Source: Paractinoplanes durhamensis
Lineage (GTDB): Bacteria > Actinomycetota > Actinomycetes > Mycobacteriales > Micromonosporaceae
NCBI RefSeq assembly: GCF_016862175.1
Contig: NZ_BOML01000048.1
Span: 1-64,000 of the forward strand
Reading direction: 5' to 3'
DNA: 64,000 nucleotides
Within the stretch, counting starts at the first letter, position 1, and each line of letters starts with the position of its first letter. This document shows positions 49,278 to 57,874 of this stretch, piece by piece. The notes below the pieces were generated by a model. The model searched no databases and was not told the DNA's origin. It saw nothing but the letters and a program-made list of their open reading frames with translations. The position numbers and the translations under genes are program-made.

Positions 49278-49724
49278 ATGTTGATGCGCAGCGAACCCTT
49301 CACCGAGGTCAACCGGCTCGCCCAGCAGCTGTTCGGCACCGCCGCCGCCGGGACCTGGTCACGGCCGACAGCGATGCCGGTCGACTCGTACCGCAACGGC
49401 GACGAGTTCGTGCTCGCGTTCGATCTGCCCGGGGTCGACGCCGACGCGATCGACATCGATGTGGAACGCAACGTGCTGACCGTGCGCGCCGAGCGCCGCC
49501 CGATCGATCTGGGCGAGCAGGCCACCGCGCAGGTGACCGAGCGTCCGCTCGGGGTGTTCTCCCGCCAGCTGTTCCTCGGGGACGCCCTGGACGCCGACCG
49601 GATCGACGCCGCGTACGACAACGGCGTGCTGGTCCTGCGGATCCCGATCGCGGAGAAGGCCAAGCCCCGCAAGATCACCGTGGCCGGCCGGCAGCACACC
49701 GAGCAGAAGGTGATCGCCGGCTGA
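49278..49724 (+). CDS. Hsp20/alpha-crystallin small heat-shock protein
   Basis: 148 residues. The alpha-crystallin domain spans about 35-140: PVDSYRNGDEFVLAFDLPGV, the DIDVERNVLTVRAERR strand pair, and the end GVLVLRIPIAEKAKPRKI, with the variant of the GVLxxxxP motif. It acts as an ATP-independent holdase. AGGAGG lies before the ATG at 49278; ATG at 49284 is a weaker alternative. It is divergent from the putative HSP18 regulator and followed by a small gene and a MerR regulator gene. Confidence 0.95.
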   Translation: MLMRSEPFTEVNRLAQQLFGTAAAGTWSRPTAMPVDSYRNGDEFVLAFDLPGVDADAIDIDVERNVLTVRAERRPIDLGEQATAQVTERPLGVFSRQLFLGDALDADRIDAAYDNGVLVLRIPIAEKAKPRKITVAGRQHTEQKVIAG

Positions 49725-49784
49725 CCGGCGTTCGTCACGTCAGCCCTGGCAAGGACCCCGATTGTGTGGCGGGTGGTGACCGGC

Positions 49785-50090
49785 ATGACCAGCGACCCCG
49801 TAGCGAAGGCGGGCACCGCGTTGTCCCCGGAATGGGACCGTGGCTTCGACGAGGCCTTCACCGAACTGATAACCAGCGACCCCGACCTGGTCGCCGCCGA
49901 GTTCGACGCGCTCATCGGCGCCAACTTCGACGAACCGCCCACGCCGCCGGCACCACCCGCCCCACCCGTTCCGTCCGGTGCTGAGCCGGCCGGAACGCAG
50001 CCCGCCACCGCCGTCGGGCCGGAGGCACCGGCCGCAGGCACCGGGCATCAGCCCGACCCGGCCGACCGGCCCCCGCGGCCGCCGACCTGA
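49785..50090 (+). CDS. Small acidic hypothetical protein at the hsp20 locus
   Basis: 101 residues from ATG 49785 (MTSDPVAKAG). The ordered part PEWDRGFDEAFTELITSDPDLVAAEFDALIGANF is a short acidic helical motif that I have seen in small actinobacterial proteins of unknown function; the rest is a Pro/Ala-rich tail. The frame opens a little upstream at 49764. It lies 60 bases after hsp20 in the same direction and converges with the MerR gene. No function can be assigned. Confidence 0.6.
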   Translation: MTSDPVAKAGTALSPEWDRGFDEAFTELITSDPDLVAAEFDALIGANFDEPPTPPAPPAPPVPSGAEPAGTQPATAVGPEAPAAGTGHQPDPADRPPRPPT

Positions 50091-50165
50091 CACACACCCC
50101 GCATGACGAAAGTCCGCCACCCGGTTCGGGTGGCGGACTCGTTGGTTCCGGCCGCGGCGCGAAAG

Positions 50166-50468
50166 TCAGCGGTCCTGACGGTCGGCGTTGTGCCGCAGGG
50201 CTTCTTCGAGTTGGTCTTCGAGGATGATGATCCGTACCGCGGAGGCCATGTCGGTGCCCTGGTCGCACATCTCGCGGGCCCGGGCGGCGAGCCGGATCTG
50301 GTAGCGGGAGTAGCGGCGGTGCCCGCCACCGGACCGCAAGGGGTCGATCAGTTTCGCCTCGCCGAGCCGGCGCAGGAACTCCGGCGTGCAGCCGATGATC
50401 TCCGCGGCGCGGCCCATCGTGTAAGCGGGGTAGTCGTCGTCGTCGAGCATGTCGTCCGGTTGAGCCAC
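50166..50468 (-). CDS. MerR-family regulator (HspR-like, short)
   Basis: 100 residues. A MerR-type winged helix: YTMGRAAEIIGCTPEFLRRL, then GGGHRRYSRYQIRLAARARE, and a short coiled-coil end (IIILEDQLEEALRHNADRQ). It lacks a long effector domain and is similar to small MerR/HspR-like regulators. Its place beside hsp20 suggests stress control. The GTG at 50468 has GGAGG six bases upstream. A very stable hairpin lies in its 5' leader at 50487-50516. Confidence 0.88.
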   Translation of the reverse strand: MAQPDDMLDDDDYPAYTMGRAAEIIGCTPEFLRRLGEAKLIDPLRSGGGHRRYSRYQIRLAARAREMCDQGTDMASAVRIIILEDQLEEALRHNADRQDR

Positions 50469-50486
50469 ACATCACCTCCATCACGA

Positions 50487-50516
50487 GGGCCCCGGCGCTG
50501 GAAAGCGCCGGGGCCC
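50487..50516. repeat. Very stable hairpin in the merR leader
   Basis: GGGCCCCGGCGCT pairs perfectly with AGCGCCGGGGCCC (13 bp) with loop GGAA, a GNRA tetraloop on the plus strand. No T-tract on either side. It starts 19 bases before the MerR start codon, so it would be in that leader if transcribed, or it could end plus-strand transcripts. Confidence 0.7.
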
Positions 50517-51210
50517 AAGGGTTGCGGGTCAGAAACACCATTTACCGACAGGAACGTCGGCTTGTCGTATCCACACCAGCCCTCGCTGAGGGTTTCGGGT
50601 GCGAGGATCGCATAAGCGTGACCGGAGACCACCTCTCGTTCGATGGAAAACTTCGGTGTCCGCGCCCGGCCCGATACGTGCGGCCGGCAGCGGGCGATCC
50701 AACGGTGTAAAGCCCTCCCTTTCCTCTGACTTCCTGACATCTGTATCTCTTCGTACCTGTCCGCCGGTGCCGGAGCCCCACGCGACTTCATGGCCCCTGA
50801 CACGTACGACGAACACTCCTTCCTGCGGCGAAGCCCTGATGCTTGACGTCGGCCCCGCCACCCCCGAGAACCCCGGGATCCTGCAATTTCCTATCCACTG
50901 CCACATTCTCGAGCCGGGTCGTTGTCGGTCCGGCCCCATCGCCCCTGACAGGCGGTTCTTCGTCTGCGTCTTTTTGTTACTTCGTCCTCGACATCAGGAA
51001 CATTAGTCGACCGCGGCGAGCATGTCTACTAACTCAGACATAGATTTTCTAGAAGGACGCGCCTAGCTCGTGGGCGAGCGACCAGACCGGCCCGTCGAGG
51101 TGTGCGCCTGGCTGTTCGAGGCGGAGCCGGCGCGGTCGAGCGGGCCGGCACCGACGACTGGAGCTTCTCGCCGGCCCAGGTCGCCGACGACGAGAAGCTG
51201 CCGGCCGCGC
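50517..51210. other. About 690 bp without a recognisable gene, between merR and glnE
   Basis: Open frames occur on both strands but none has host codon pattern, a plausible start and a recognisable product. Composition is noticeably less GC-rich near 50700-51050. Structures present are ATGTCT-ACTAACTC-AGACAT near 51020, and AGCTTCTCG...CGAGAAGCT near 51160-51200, 9-bp perfect arms, just before the glnE 3' end. The plus strand before 51223 reads DDWSFSPAQVADDEKLPAAL to a TGA, possibly the tail of a decayed gene. Confidence 0.5.
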
Positions 51211-54200
51211 TCAGGAATCCATGACCCGTTCCATCGCGGCCCGGGAGCGGCGGGTCAGCCGCAGGTAGCGGTCGACGAATTCGCCCGGGTCGCCGCCGCC
51301 GAGCAGCAGCACCGTGCCGGCCAGCTCGACGCCGTGCCGGGGCAGCTGGTCGGTGGGGCGGCCGCGGACCAGGGTCAGCGCGTTGCGGACCTGGGCGGCC
51401 AGGGTCCAGCCGGCCGTCATCGCGGCCGCGTCCACCTTGTCCACCAGCTTCGCCTTCACCGCCGAGTTCAGCGCGTCCAGGGTCTGCGTCTTGCGGAGCT
51501 CGGGCACCGCGTACGCGTACCGCAACTGCAACAGCTGCACCGCCCACTCCACGTCGGACAGCCCGCCCCGGCCCAGCTTGGTGTGCGTGTTCGGGTCGGC
51601 GCCGCGGGGCATCCGCTCGGTCTCCACCCGGGCCTTGATCCGCCGGATCTCGGTGACCTGCTCCCGGCTCAGCCCGCCGGACGGGTAGCGCATGGTGTCG
51701 GCGAGCCGTTCGAACTCGCGGCCCAGCGACTCGTTGCCGGCCACGAACCTCGACCGCAGCAGCGCCTGCGCCTCCCACACCTTCGACCAGCGGGCGTAGT
51801 ACTGCTGGTAGGCGCCGAGGCTGCGGACCAGCGGGCCCTGCCGGCCCTCGGGGCGCAGGTCGGCGTCGACGCCGAGCGGCGGGTCGGGGGCGGGCGCGGC
51901 CAGCATCCGGCGCAACTCCTCGGCGACCGCGTGCGCGGCGGCGGCCGCCTCACTTTCCGGCCGGCCCGACGGCGGGTCGTAGACGAACAGCACGTCGGCG
52001 TCGGACGGGTAACTCATCTCGTAGCCGCCGAGCCGGCCCATCCCGATGATCGCGAAGCGCAGGCCGTCCGGGCCGGGCTTGGCCCGCCAGGCCACCTTCA
52101 GCGCCGCGTTCAGGGTGGCGTCGGTGACGTCGGACAGCGCCTCGCCGAGCTTGCCGACGTCGATCGGCTGGGCCGGGGCGAGCTCGCCGGCCTTGCTGAG
52201 GATGTCGGCGCAGGCCAGCCGGAACAGCTCGCGGCGGCGCTGCGCACGGACCGCCGCGGTCGCCTTGACCGGGTCGTCGGAGTGCCGTTCGGCGGTCGCC
52301 GCGAAGCCGACGATCAGCGACTCGCGGCTGCGTGGCACCAGCTCGGCGTCGTCGGCGAGCAGCCGCAGCGCCTCCGGGTCGCGGATGAGCAGGTCGGTCG
52401 CGTACCGGGAGAGGCTCAGCACCCGGGCCAGCCGGCGGGCCACCGGGCCGCCGTCGCGCAGCAGCCGTAGATACCACGGGGTGCTGCCGAGCTTGTCCGA
52501 CACGTGCCGGTAGTTGAGCAGGCCGCGGTCGGGTTCGGGGGCGTCGGCGAACTCCTGCAGCAGCATCGGCAGCAGGGTCCGCTGGATCGCGGCGGTCCGG
52601 GTCACCCCGCCGGTGAGCGCCTGCAGGTGCCGGATCGCGGCGGCCGGGTCGTCGAAGCCGAGGATCGCCAGCCGCTTGCGGGCCGACTCGTCGGTCATTC
52701 GCAGCGCCTCGGCCGGCACCCGGGCCACCGCCTCGAGCAGCGGGCGGTAGAGCAGCTTGATGTGCAGGCGGCGGACCTGCGCGGCGTGCCCGACCCAGTC
52801 GGACTTGAACGCCTCGACCGCGTCCCGGCCGGGCAGGGCGGTGTAGCCGAGGGCGGCGGCGAGCCAGCGCAGCCCGGCCGGATCGTCCGGCACGGTGTGC
52901 GTACGCCGCAGATTCTGCAGTTGCAGCCGGTGCTCGACACCGCGCAGGAAGCGGTAGCCGCGCAGCAGCGTCTCGCCGTCCTCCCGGCCCACATAGCCGC
53001 CGGTGACCAGGGCGCGCAGCGCCGGCAGGGTGCCGCCGTGCCGCAGCGTCTCGTCGACCCGGCCGTGCACGAGCTGCAGCAGCTGCACCGCGAACTCGAT
53101 GTCGCGCAGGCCGCCCGGCCCGCGCTTGATCTCCCGGTCCACCTGGCCGGCCGGCGTGTTCTCGATGATCTTGCGGCGCATGTCGCGCACGTCGGCGACC
53201 GCTTCCGGCCGCTCGGCCGCGTGCCACACCAGCGGCGCCAGATCGTCGATCCACTCCTGGGCGAGGGCCAGGTCGCCGGCCGCCGGGCGGGCCTTGATCA
53301 GCGCCTGGAACTCCCAGGTCCGCGCCCACCGCCGGTAGTAGGCCTGGTGGCTGGCGAGCGTGCGGACCAGCGGACCACGGCTGCCCTCGGGGCGCAACGC
53401 CGCGTCGACCGGCCAGGCCACCTGCCCGCAGATCTCGATGAGCCGGGCCGCCACCGTGGTGCCGGTGCTCAGGTCCTCGTCGCCGGCCGCGACGAAGATG
53501 ACGTCCACGTCGGAGACGTAGTTGAGCTCGTTGCCGCCGCACTTGCCCATGGCGACAACGGCAAGACGCGGTTCGGGCACGCTCTTCGGGAGTCCGGCCA
53601 GCGCTATTTCGTACGCCGTGGACAGCGTCTCGTCGGCCAGGCGCGACAGCGCGGCCATGGTCGGCTCCAGCCCCCGCCCACCGGTGAGGTCGGCCGCGGC
53701 GATGCGCAGCAGCGAGATCCGGTACGCCAGGCGCAGCGCCGGCACGGTCGGCTCGCCCTCGACCTCCAGGTGGCCCTCGGCGCTCGGCGGCATCCCGGTC
53801 TTGCCGGTGGCCAGCACCCGCCAGTCGTCCGGGTTGGCCACCAGGTGATCGCCGAGCGCGGAGGACGCCCCGAGCACCGCGACGAGTCGCCGCCGCAGGC
53901 CGTGATCGCGGAACAGCGCCTCGAACAGCTCGTCGGTGGCCTCGTTGGTGCTGATGTCGCCGCTGGGGCCGATGGCCGGCCCGCCGTTGGCCCGGGCCGC
54001 GGCGCGGGCGGCCGCGTCGACCAGCCGGTGCAGCTGGCGCAGCGCCAGGTTGGGGTCGGCGGCCCGGGACAGCGAGTGGATCAGCTCGGCCGCGTCGGTG
54101 CCGACCGGGCCCTGCGCCTCGCCGTCCCACAGCCGCAGGCCGGTCGGCCCGAGCAGGTCGGCGGCGCGGGCACCGTTGTCGGCGAAGCCGTACCGGGCGA

Positions 54201-54219
54201 GCCGGCTGGGCCGCGTCAC
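51211..54219 (-). CDS. glnE: Bifunctional glutamine synthetase adenylyltransferase/deadenylase
   Basis: 1,002 residues, normal for the family. Two nucleotidyltransferase domains are present: the deadenylylase AMGKCGGNELNYVSDVDVIF near residue 225 and the adenylyltransferase GMGRLGGYEMSYPSDADVLF near 725, each with the metal-binding DxD. Helical linker and regulatory parts lie between. It adds or removes AMP on the tyrosine of GlnA1 (Tyr402 here) in response to nitrogen status. In M. tuberculosis it is next to glnA1; here 20 kb separate them. The GTG start is one base after the stop of the amidotransferase gene, so the two genes form one operon. Confidence 0.96.
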   Translation of the reverse strand: MTRPSRLARYGFADNGARAADLLGPTGLRLWDGEAQGPVGTDAAELIHSLSRAADPNLALRQLHRLVDAAARAAARANGGPAIGPSGDISTNEATDELFEALFRDHGLRRRLVAVLGASSALGDHLVANPDDWRVLATGKTGMPPSAEGHLEVEGEPTVPALRLAYRISLLRIAAADLTGGRGLEPTMAALSRLADETLSTAYEIALAGLPKSVPEPRLAVVAMGKCGGNELNYVSDVDVIFVAAGDEDLSTGTTVAARLIEICGQVAWPVDAALRPEGSRGPLVRTLASHQAYYRRWARTWEFQALIKARPAAGDLALAQEWIDDLAPLVWHAAERPEAVADVRDMRRKIIENTPAGQVDREIKRGPGGLRDIEFAVQLLQLVHGRVDETLRHGGTLPALRALVTGGYVGREDGETLLRGYRFLRGVEHRLQLQNLRRTHTVPDDPAGLRWLAAALGYTALPGRDAVEAFKSDWVGHAAQVRRLHIKLLYRPLLEAVARVPAEALRMTDESARKRLAILGFDDPAAAIRHLQALTGGVTRTAAIQRTLLPMLLQEFADAPEPDRGLLNYRHVSDKLGSTPWYLRLLRDGGPVARRLARVLSLSRYATDLLIRDPEALRLLADDAELVPRSRESLIVGFAATAERHSDDPVKATAAVRAQRRRELFRLACADILSKAGELAPAQPIDVGKLGEALSDVTDATLNAALKVAWRAKPGPDGLRFAIIGMGRLGGYEMSYPSDADVLFVYDPPSGRPESEAAAAAHAVAEELRRMLAAPAPDPPLGVDADLRPEGRQGPLVRSLGAYQQYYARWSKVWEAQALLRSRFVAGNESLGREFERLADTMRYPSGGLSREQVTEIRRIKARVETERMPRGADPNTHTKLGRGGLSDVEWAVQLLQLRYAYAVPELRKTQTLDALNSAVKAKLVDKVDAAAMTAGWTLAAQVRNALTLVRGRPTDQLPRHGVELAGTVLLLGGGDPGEFVDRYLRLTRRSRAAMERVMDS

Positions 54220-54220
54220 G

Positions 54221-55006
54221 TCACTGCCCCAGGAGCGGCAGGGTGCGGATGTTGCCCGGGTTGGGTATGTCGGCGTCGGGCAGCGTGCCCAGGGCGAGCG
54301 CGGCGAACCGGGCCGCGAACGGCTGCCAGACCTCCTCGACGTCGGCCAGGATGTCGGCGATCGCGTAGACCACCGCCTCGGCGTCGTAGCCCAGCTCGTC
54401 GAGAGTGGCCGCGTCGCTCGCCGCCCACGCCTCGATCATCTCGATGTCGCACTCGATGTGGAACTGCACGGCCCAGGCCCGGTCGCCGAGCCGGAACGCC
54501 TGGTGCGGGTAGCGGCTGGACGCGGCGAGCAGCACCGCCTTCAGCGGCAGCTCGGTGATCTCGTCGGCGTGCCACTGGATCACGTCGGGCAGCAGCGGCA
54601 CCCACTTGAACAGCGGGTCGGTGTCGGCCGCGTCGCGCTTGCCGACCAGCCCCGGCCCGATCTCCGGCCCCGAGGTGCTGCGCTCGACCAGCCCGCCGTG
54701 CGCCTGGGCCAGCAGCTGGGCGCCGAGGCAGACCGCGAGGGTCGGCACCCGGTTGCGGACCGCCTTGCGCAGCAGCCCCTCCAGCTCCGCGAACCAGGGC
54801 GCGCCCGGGGTGCCGTCGGCCGCCGAGTAGGCGCTCTGGTCCCCACCGAGCACCACCAGCGCCTGGTAGTCGTCGAGCGTCTCGGGCAGCGCGTCCCCGG
54901 CATGCGGCCGCAGCACGCTCAGCTCGAGCCCGGCCTCGGTAAGCCACTCGCCAAGCCGCCGCAGGTCGTCAGACGGGTCGTTCTCGATGACAAGTGCGAT
55001 TCCCAC
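54221..55006 (-). CDS. Class I glutamine amidotransferase (GMP synthase-like)
   Basis: 261 residues of the stand-alone GATase1 type. The nucleophile Cys is in AVCLGAQLLAQAHGG near residue 93 and the His-Glu pair is in VQFHIECD near 172. No synthetase domain is attached, so the ammonia acceptor is unknown. The GTG at 55006 is chosen because TAGCCT lies exactly 7 bases upstream and GIALVIENDPSDD is the domain start; the frame is open much further without similarity. Just upstream of glnE on the same strand, which suggests a role in nitrogen metabolism. Confidence 0.9.
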   Translation of the reverse strand: MGIALVIENDPSDDLRRLGEWLTEAGLELSVLRPHAGDALPETLDDYQALVVLGGDQSAYSAADGTPGAPWFAELEGLLRKAVRNRVPTLAVCLGAQLLAQAHGGLVERSTSGPEIGPGLVGKRDAADTDPLFKWVPLLPDVIQWHADEITELPLKAVLLAASSRYPHQAFRLGDRAWAVQFHIECDIEMIEAWAASDAATLDELGYDAEAVVYAIADILADVEEVWQPFAARFAALALGTLPDADIPNPGNIRTLPLLGQ

Positions 55007-55013
55007 GCCCCCG

Positions 55014-55019
55014 AGGCTA
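55014..55019 (-). promoter_or_regulatory. -10 hexamer TAGCCT, leaderless start of the amidotransferase-glnE operon
   Basis: TAGCCT on the minus strand followed by 7 bases and GTG at 55006. Confidence 0.6.
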
Positions 55020-55111
55020 GTACCCGACTCGTCCGGAAACACCGACAGGAGGTTGTCGCGGCCGGAAGCGAGGGTGGACCCATCAACCCGCAACACCGAG
55101 GGAGTTATCCG

Positions 55112-55486
55112 ATGTCCGCAGTGAACAAGGTCGACTGGTTCCAGATCGGCACCGACCAGCCGGCCGTGGCCGAGCGCTTCTACGGCGATGTCTTCGGCTG
55201 GAGCTTCGGCAACGACGACGACACCCCGGGCTACCGCCTGGTCAGCACGCCCGGGGCCGGTGGGCCGGCCGGTGGCCTTGCCGACACCACCAACGGCGGC
55301 ACGGCGAGCCACGCCATCTTCTTCGTCAACGTCGCCGACACCGCCGAGACCTGCCGTAGGGCCGAGGCGGCCGGCGGCAAGATCCTGGTCGCGCCGCGCG
55401 ACGGCGGCGGTGGCCTGATCTTCGCCCACCTGCTCGACCCGAGCGGCAACCACCTCGGCGTCTACACCCCGGGCGCCAACAACTAG
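55112..55486 (+). CDS. VOC/glyoxalase-like domain protein
   Basis: 124 residues, a single VOC module pair: VNKVDWFQIGTDQPAVAERF with FYGDVFGWSF, and the end IFAHLLDPSGNHLGVYTPG, a bleomycin-resistance/glyoxalase-type fold. Metal ligands are not complete, so catalysis is doubtful. GGGAG lies seven bases before the ATG. It is divergent from the amidotransferase-glnE operon and is followed by a lipoprotein gene in the same direction. Confidence 0.88.
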   Translation: MSAVNKVDWFQIGTDQPAVAERFYGDVFGWSFGNDDDTPGYRLVSTPGAGGPAGGLADTTNGGTASHAIFFVNVADTAETCRRAEAAGGKILVAPRDGGGGLIFAHLLDPSGNHLGVYTPGANN

Positions 55487-55570
55487 TCCTTTGGCGGTTC
55501 TTTGGCCGGCGGTGCTGCCCTTGTGGTCCTGGAGGCGGACGATCGCCTCCCGGACCGAACGAGGTGGGCG

Positions 55571-55972
55571 ATGCGAGTTCGACCGGCACTGGTGTGCGTC
55601 GGCTTGGCGGCGGCGCTGGCGCTGACCGGGTGCAAGGTAACCGGCAGCGACACCGCCGCCCCGGCCGCAGGCAACGCCGCAGGCAACGCCGCAGGCAACG
55701 CCGCAGCTCCCGCCGACAAAGCGGGCGCGGACGCGCCGATCTCGGCCGAGGCGCTCTGCGCGCACCTGAAGAAAGAGGCGCCGCGGATCAAGGCGGTCGG
55801 CTCCGAGGTCGGCGCGATGGCGCAGCTGAGCATCAGCATCGCCAACCTCTACGACGACCACCTCGACCAGCTCAGCGGCGACGTGGTCGACGCGCAGGCC
55901 GCCAAGACCTGCCCGGACACCCGGGCCGAGCTGCTCAAGGCGGCCGGGATCAAGAGCTTCGCGGAGCTCTGA
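55571..55972 (+). CDS. Small lipoprotein
   Basis: 133 residues. Lipoprotein signal peptide with lipobox LTGC (Cys at ~20, LAAALALTGCKV). A short linker has three AGNA repeats encoded by 12-bp direct repeats near 55667-55705. A helical domain follows with two further cysteines (EALCAHLKK and KTCPDTR) that could form a disulfide. I do not recognise the family. GAGGTGG precedes the ATG at 55571. It converges with the WYL regulator gene, with three bases between stops. Confidence 0.8.
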   Translation: MRVRPALVCVGLAAALALTGCKVTGSDTAAPAAGNAAGNAAGNAAAPADKAGADAPISAEALCAHLKKEAPRIKAVGSEVGAMAQLSISIANLYDDHLDQLSGDVVDAQAAKTCPDTRAELLKAAGIKSFAEL

Positions 55973-55975
55973 GCC

Positions 55976-56671
55976 TCAGGCCAGGCTGAGCTCGCTCATC
56001 CGGTCGCCGGGCACGTCGAGGTCGCCGGGGAGCAGTTCGCGCGGCGGGGGCACCTCGGCGGTGACCGCGACCGAGGAGATCCGGTCGGTGCGGAAGACCC
56101 GCACCGACCGGCGCAGGCGGCACCAGGCCACCAGATACCAATACGTGGGCATGCCGACGAACGCGAGCGGCTCGATCTCGCGCACCGAGCCGGCGCCGGT
56201 CTTGTCGGCGTAGCGGATCCGCAGCACCCGGCGCATCGACAGGGCGTCGGCCAGCACGCGCGGCATCTCGGCCGCGGGTGGTTGCGCGGCCAGCCGCACC
56301 CGGCCGGCCAACTGCCGGGCCCGGGCCGCGTCGTCGGCGTGCATGGCGGCGACCAGCTTGCGCAGGGCGGTGGCCGCGGCGGCGTGGAACGGCGAGCCGG
56401 CCAGGCCGTGCAGCCCGACCGCCATCGCCACCGCCTCGCTCGGGGTGAAGTTGACCGGGGGCAGCGTGTGCGCGCGGTCGAGGCAGTAGCCGCCGGTGCG
56501 GCCGGTCTCGGCGTAGACCGGGGTGCCGGACTGCTGCAGCGCCGAGATGTCCCGCTCGACGGTGCGCACGCTCACCTCGAAGCGGTCGGCCAGCCAGCGC
56601 GCGCTGCGCGGCCGCGGCGCGACCGCGCGCAGCTCCTCGACCAGGGCGTAAAGACGATCGGTCCGGTTCAC
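55976..56671 (-). CDS. YafY/WYL-domain transcriptional regulator
   Basis: 231 residues. An N-terminal DeoR-type winged helix (RTDRLYALVEELRA to SVRTVERDISALQQSG) is followed by a WYL domain, which binds nucleic-acid or small ligands: REIEPLAFVGMPTYWYLVAWC and SVRVFRTDRISS. Likely a repressor or activator of a nearby gene; the divergent LtrA gene is the best candidate. The GTG at 56671 is fixed by TAGCGT 7 bases upstream; GTG 56680 overlaps that box. Confidence 0.9.
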   Translation of the reverse strand: MNRTDRLYALVEELRAVAPRPRSARWLADRFEVSVRTVERDISALQQSGTPVYAETGRTGGYCLDRAHTLPPVNFTPSEAVAMAVGLHGLAGSPFHAAAATALRKLVAAMHADDAARARQLAGRVRLAAQPPAAEMPRVLADALSMRRVLRIRYADKTGAGSVREIEPLAFVGMPTYWYLVAWCRLRRSVRVFRTDRISSVAVTAEVPPPRELLPGDLDVPGDRMSELSLA

Positions 56672-56678
56672 GAAAAAC

Positions 56679-56684
56679 ACGCTA
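56679..56684 (-). promoter_or_regulatory. -10 hexamer TAGCGT, leaderless start of the WYL regulator
   Basis: TAGCGT on the minus strand followed by 7 bases and GTG at 56671. Confidence 0.6.
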
Positions 56685-56706
56685 GGCCGGGGGTACGACA
56701 AAACTC

Positions 56707-56712
56707 TAAGCT
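56707..56712 (+). promoter_or_regulatory. -10 hexamer TAAGCT, leaderless start of ltrA
   Basis: TAAGCT followed by 7 bases and ATG at 56720; only 22 bases from the divergent -10 of the WYL regulator, so the two promoters overlap. Confidence 0.6.
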
Positions 56713-56719
56713 GCCGTCC

Positions 56720-57874
56720 ATGTCCGAGCCCTCGGTCGCCGCCCCTCGGGTGTCGACGCTGGAACTCTTCTTCGATCTCGTCTTCGTCTTCACCATCACC
56801 CAGCTGTCCGAGACGCTCGCCGAGCACCTCACCTTCGGCACCCTCGGCAACGTGCTGCTGATCCTGGCCGTGGTCTGGTGGATGTATTCGGGTTACGCCT
56901 GGCTGACCAACGCGGTGGCGCCCAACTCGACTACCCGCCGCACGCTGCTGCTCACCGGCATGGCCGGCTTCCTGCTCATGGCGCTCGCCATCCCGGAGGC
57001 CTTCGGCGAGTACGGCTGGCTGTTCGGCGTCAGCTACCTGGTCGTCAACGTGGTGCACTCGGTGCTGTTCCGCACGGCCGGGCCGGGCGCCCGCGACGCG
57101 ATGAAGATCCTCACCCCGCTCAACCTGGTGGCCGCGCTGCTCGTGCTCGGCGGCAGCCTGGTCGACGAGCCGTGGCGGCACCTGCTCTGGGTGCTGGCCC
57201 CGATCCTGCAGATCACCGGCGGTTACGTGCACCGCGCCGAGATGCACACGATCGCGGCCGGCCACTTCGCCGAGCGCCACGGGCTGGTCGTGATCATCGC
57301 GATCGGTGAGTCGATCCTGTCGATCGGCGCCGGCTTCCACGGCATGCACCTGGGCGGCGGCGCGATCCTCACCGCGGTGCTCGCCCTCTGCGTGGCGTAC
57401 TACCTGTGGTGGTTCTACTTCTCCGGCGACGACGCCCGGGCCGCCCACGCCCTGGCCGCCATCACCGACCCGGCCCGCCGGGCGCGCCGGGCGCTGGAGG
57501 CCTGGGGTTACGCGCACTACCCGATCCTGCTCGGCATCGTGATCACCGCGGTCGGCATCAAGACCACGGTCGGGCACGCGTTCGAGGGCCTGCACTGGGG
57601 CGAGGCGGTGACGCTGAGCGGCGGCGTGGCGGTCTACCTGCTCGGCCACGCGGCGTTCCTGGCCCGGCTGGGCCTGCACGGCGTCTACCACCGCCTGGTC
57701 GCCGCGCTGGTCGTGCCGGCCACCATCCCGCTCGGCCACCAGATGGCGATCGCCCAGCTGGCCGCGGTGGTGGTCATCATGGTCGCCACCGCGATCATCG
57801 AGGACATCCCGGAGATACGCCGCTCCGGCGGCACCGCGATCAGCGACTTCGGCCGCACCGCCCACGAAAGCTGA
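56720..57874 (+). CDS. Low-temperature-requirement A (LtrA) family membrane protein
   Basis: 384 residues and about ten membrane helices. The family signature is STLELFFDLVFVFTITQLSE at the N-terminus, then VVWWMYSGYAWLTN and the central ERHGLVVIIAIGESILSIG. LtrA was named from a Listeria cold-growth mutant; its molecular role is unknown. It shares a very short divergent promoter region with the WYL regulator, likely its regulator. The gene ends at the start of inverted-repeat element copy 1. Confidence 0.92.
   Translation: MSEPSVAAPRVSTLELFFDLVFVFTITQLSETLAEHLTFGTLGNVLLILAVVWWMYSGYAWLTNAVAPNSTTRRTLLLTGMAGFLLMALAIPEAFGEYGWLFGVSYLVVNVVHSVLFRTAGPGARDAMKILTPLNLVAALLVLGGSLVDEPWRHLLWVLAPILQITGGYVHRAEMHTIAAGHFAERHGLVVIIAIGESILSIGAGFHGMHLGGGAILTAVLALCVAYYLWWFYFSGDDARAAHALAAITDPARRARRALEAWGYAHYPILLGIVITAVGIKTTVGHAFEGLHWGEAVTLSGGVAVYLLGHAAFLARLGLHGVYHRLVAALVVPATIPLGHQMAIAQLAAVVVIMVATAIIEDIPEIRRSGGTAISDFGRTAHES

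Noticed and set aside
50348..50939. Minus-strand open frames upstream of merR (for example IEREVVSGHAYAILAPETLS)
   Set aside because: They run through the stable hairpin and into merR in the wrong frame, with no ribosome site and no recognisable family.
51029..51778. Minus-strand frame extending past glnE
   Set aside because: Shadow of glnE in another frame; glnE itself ends at 51211 with normal family length.
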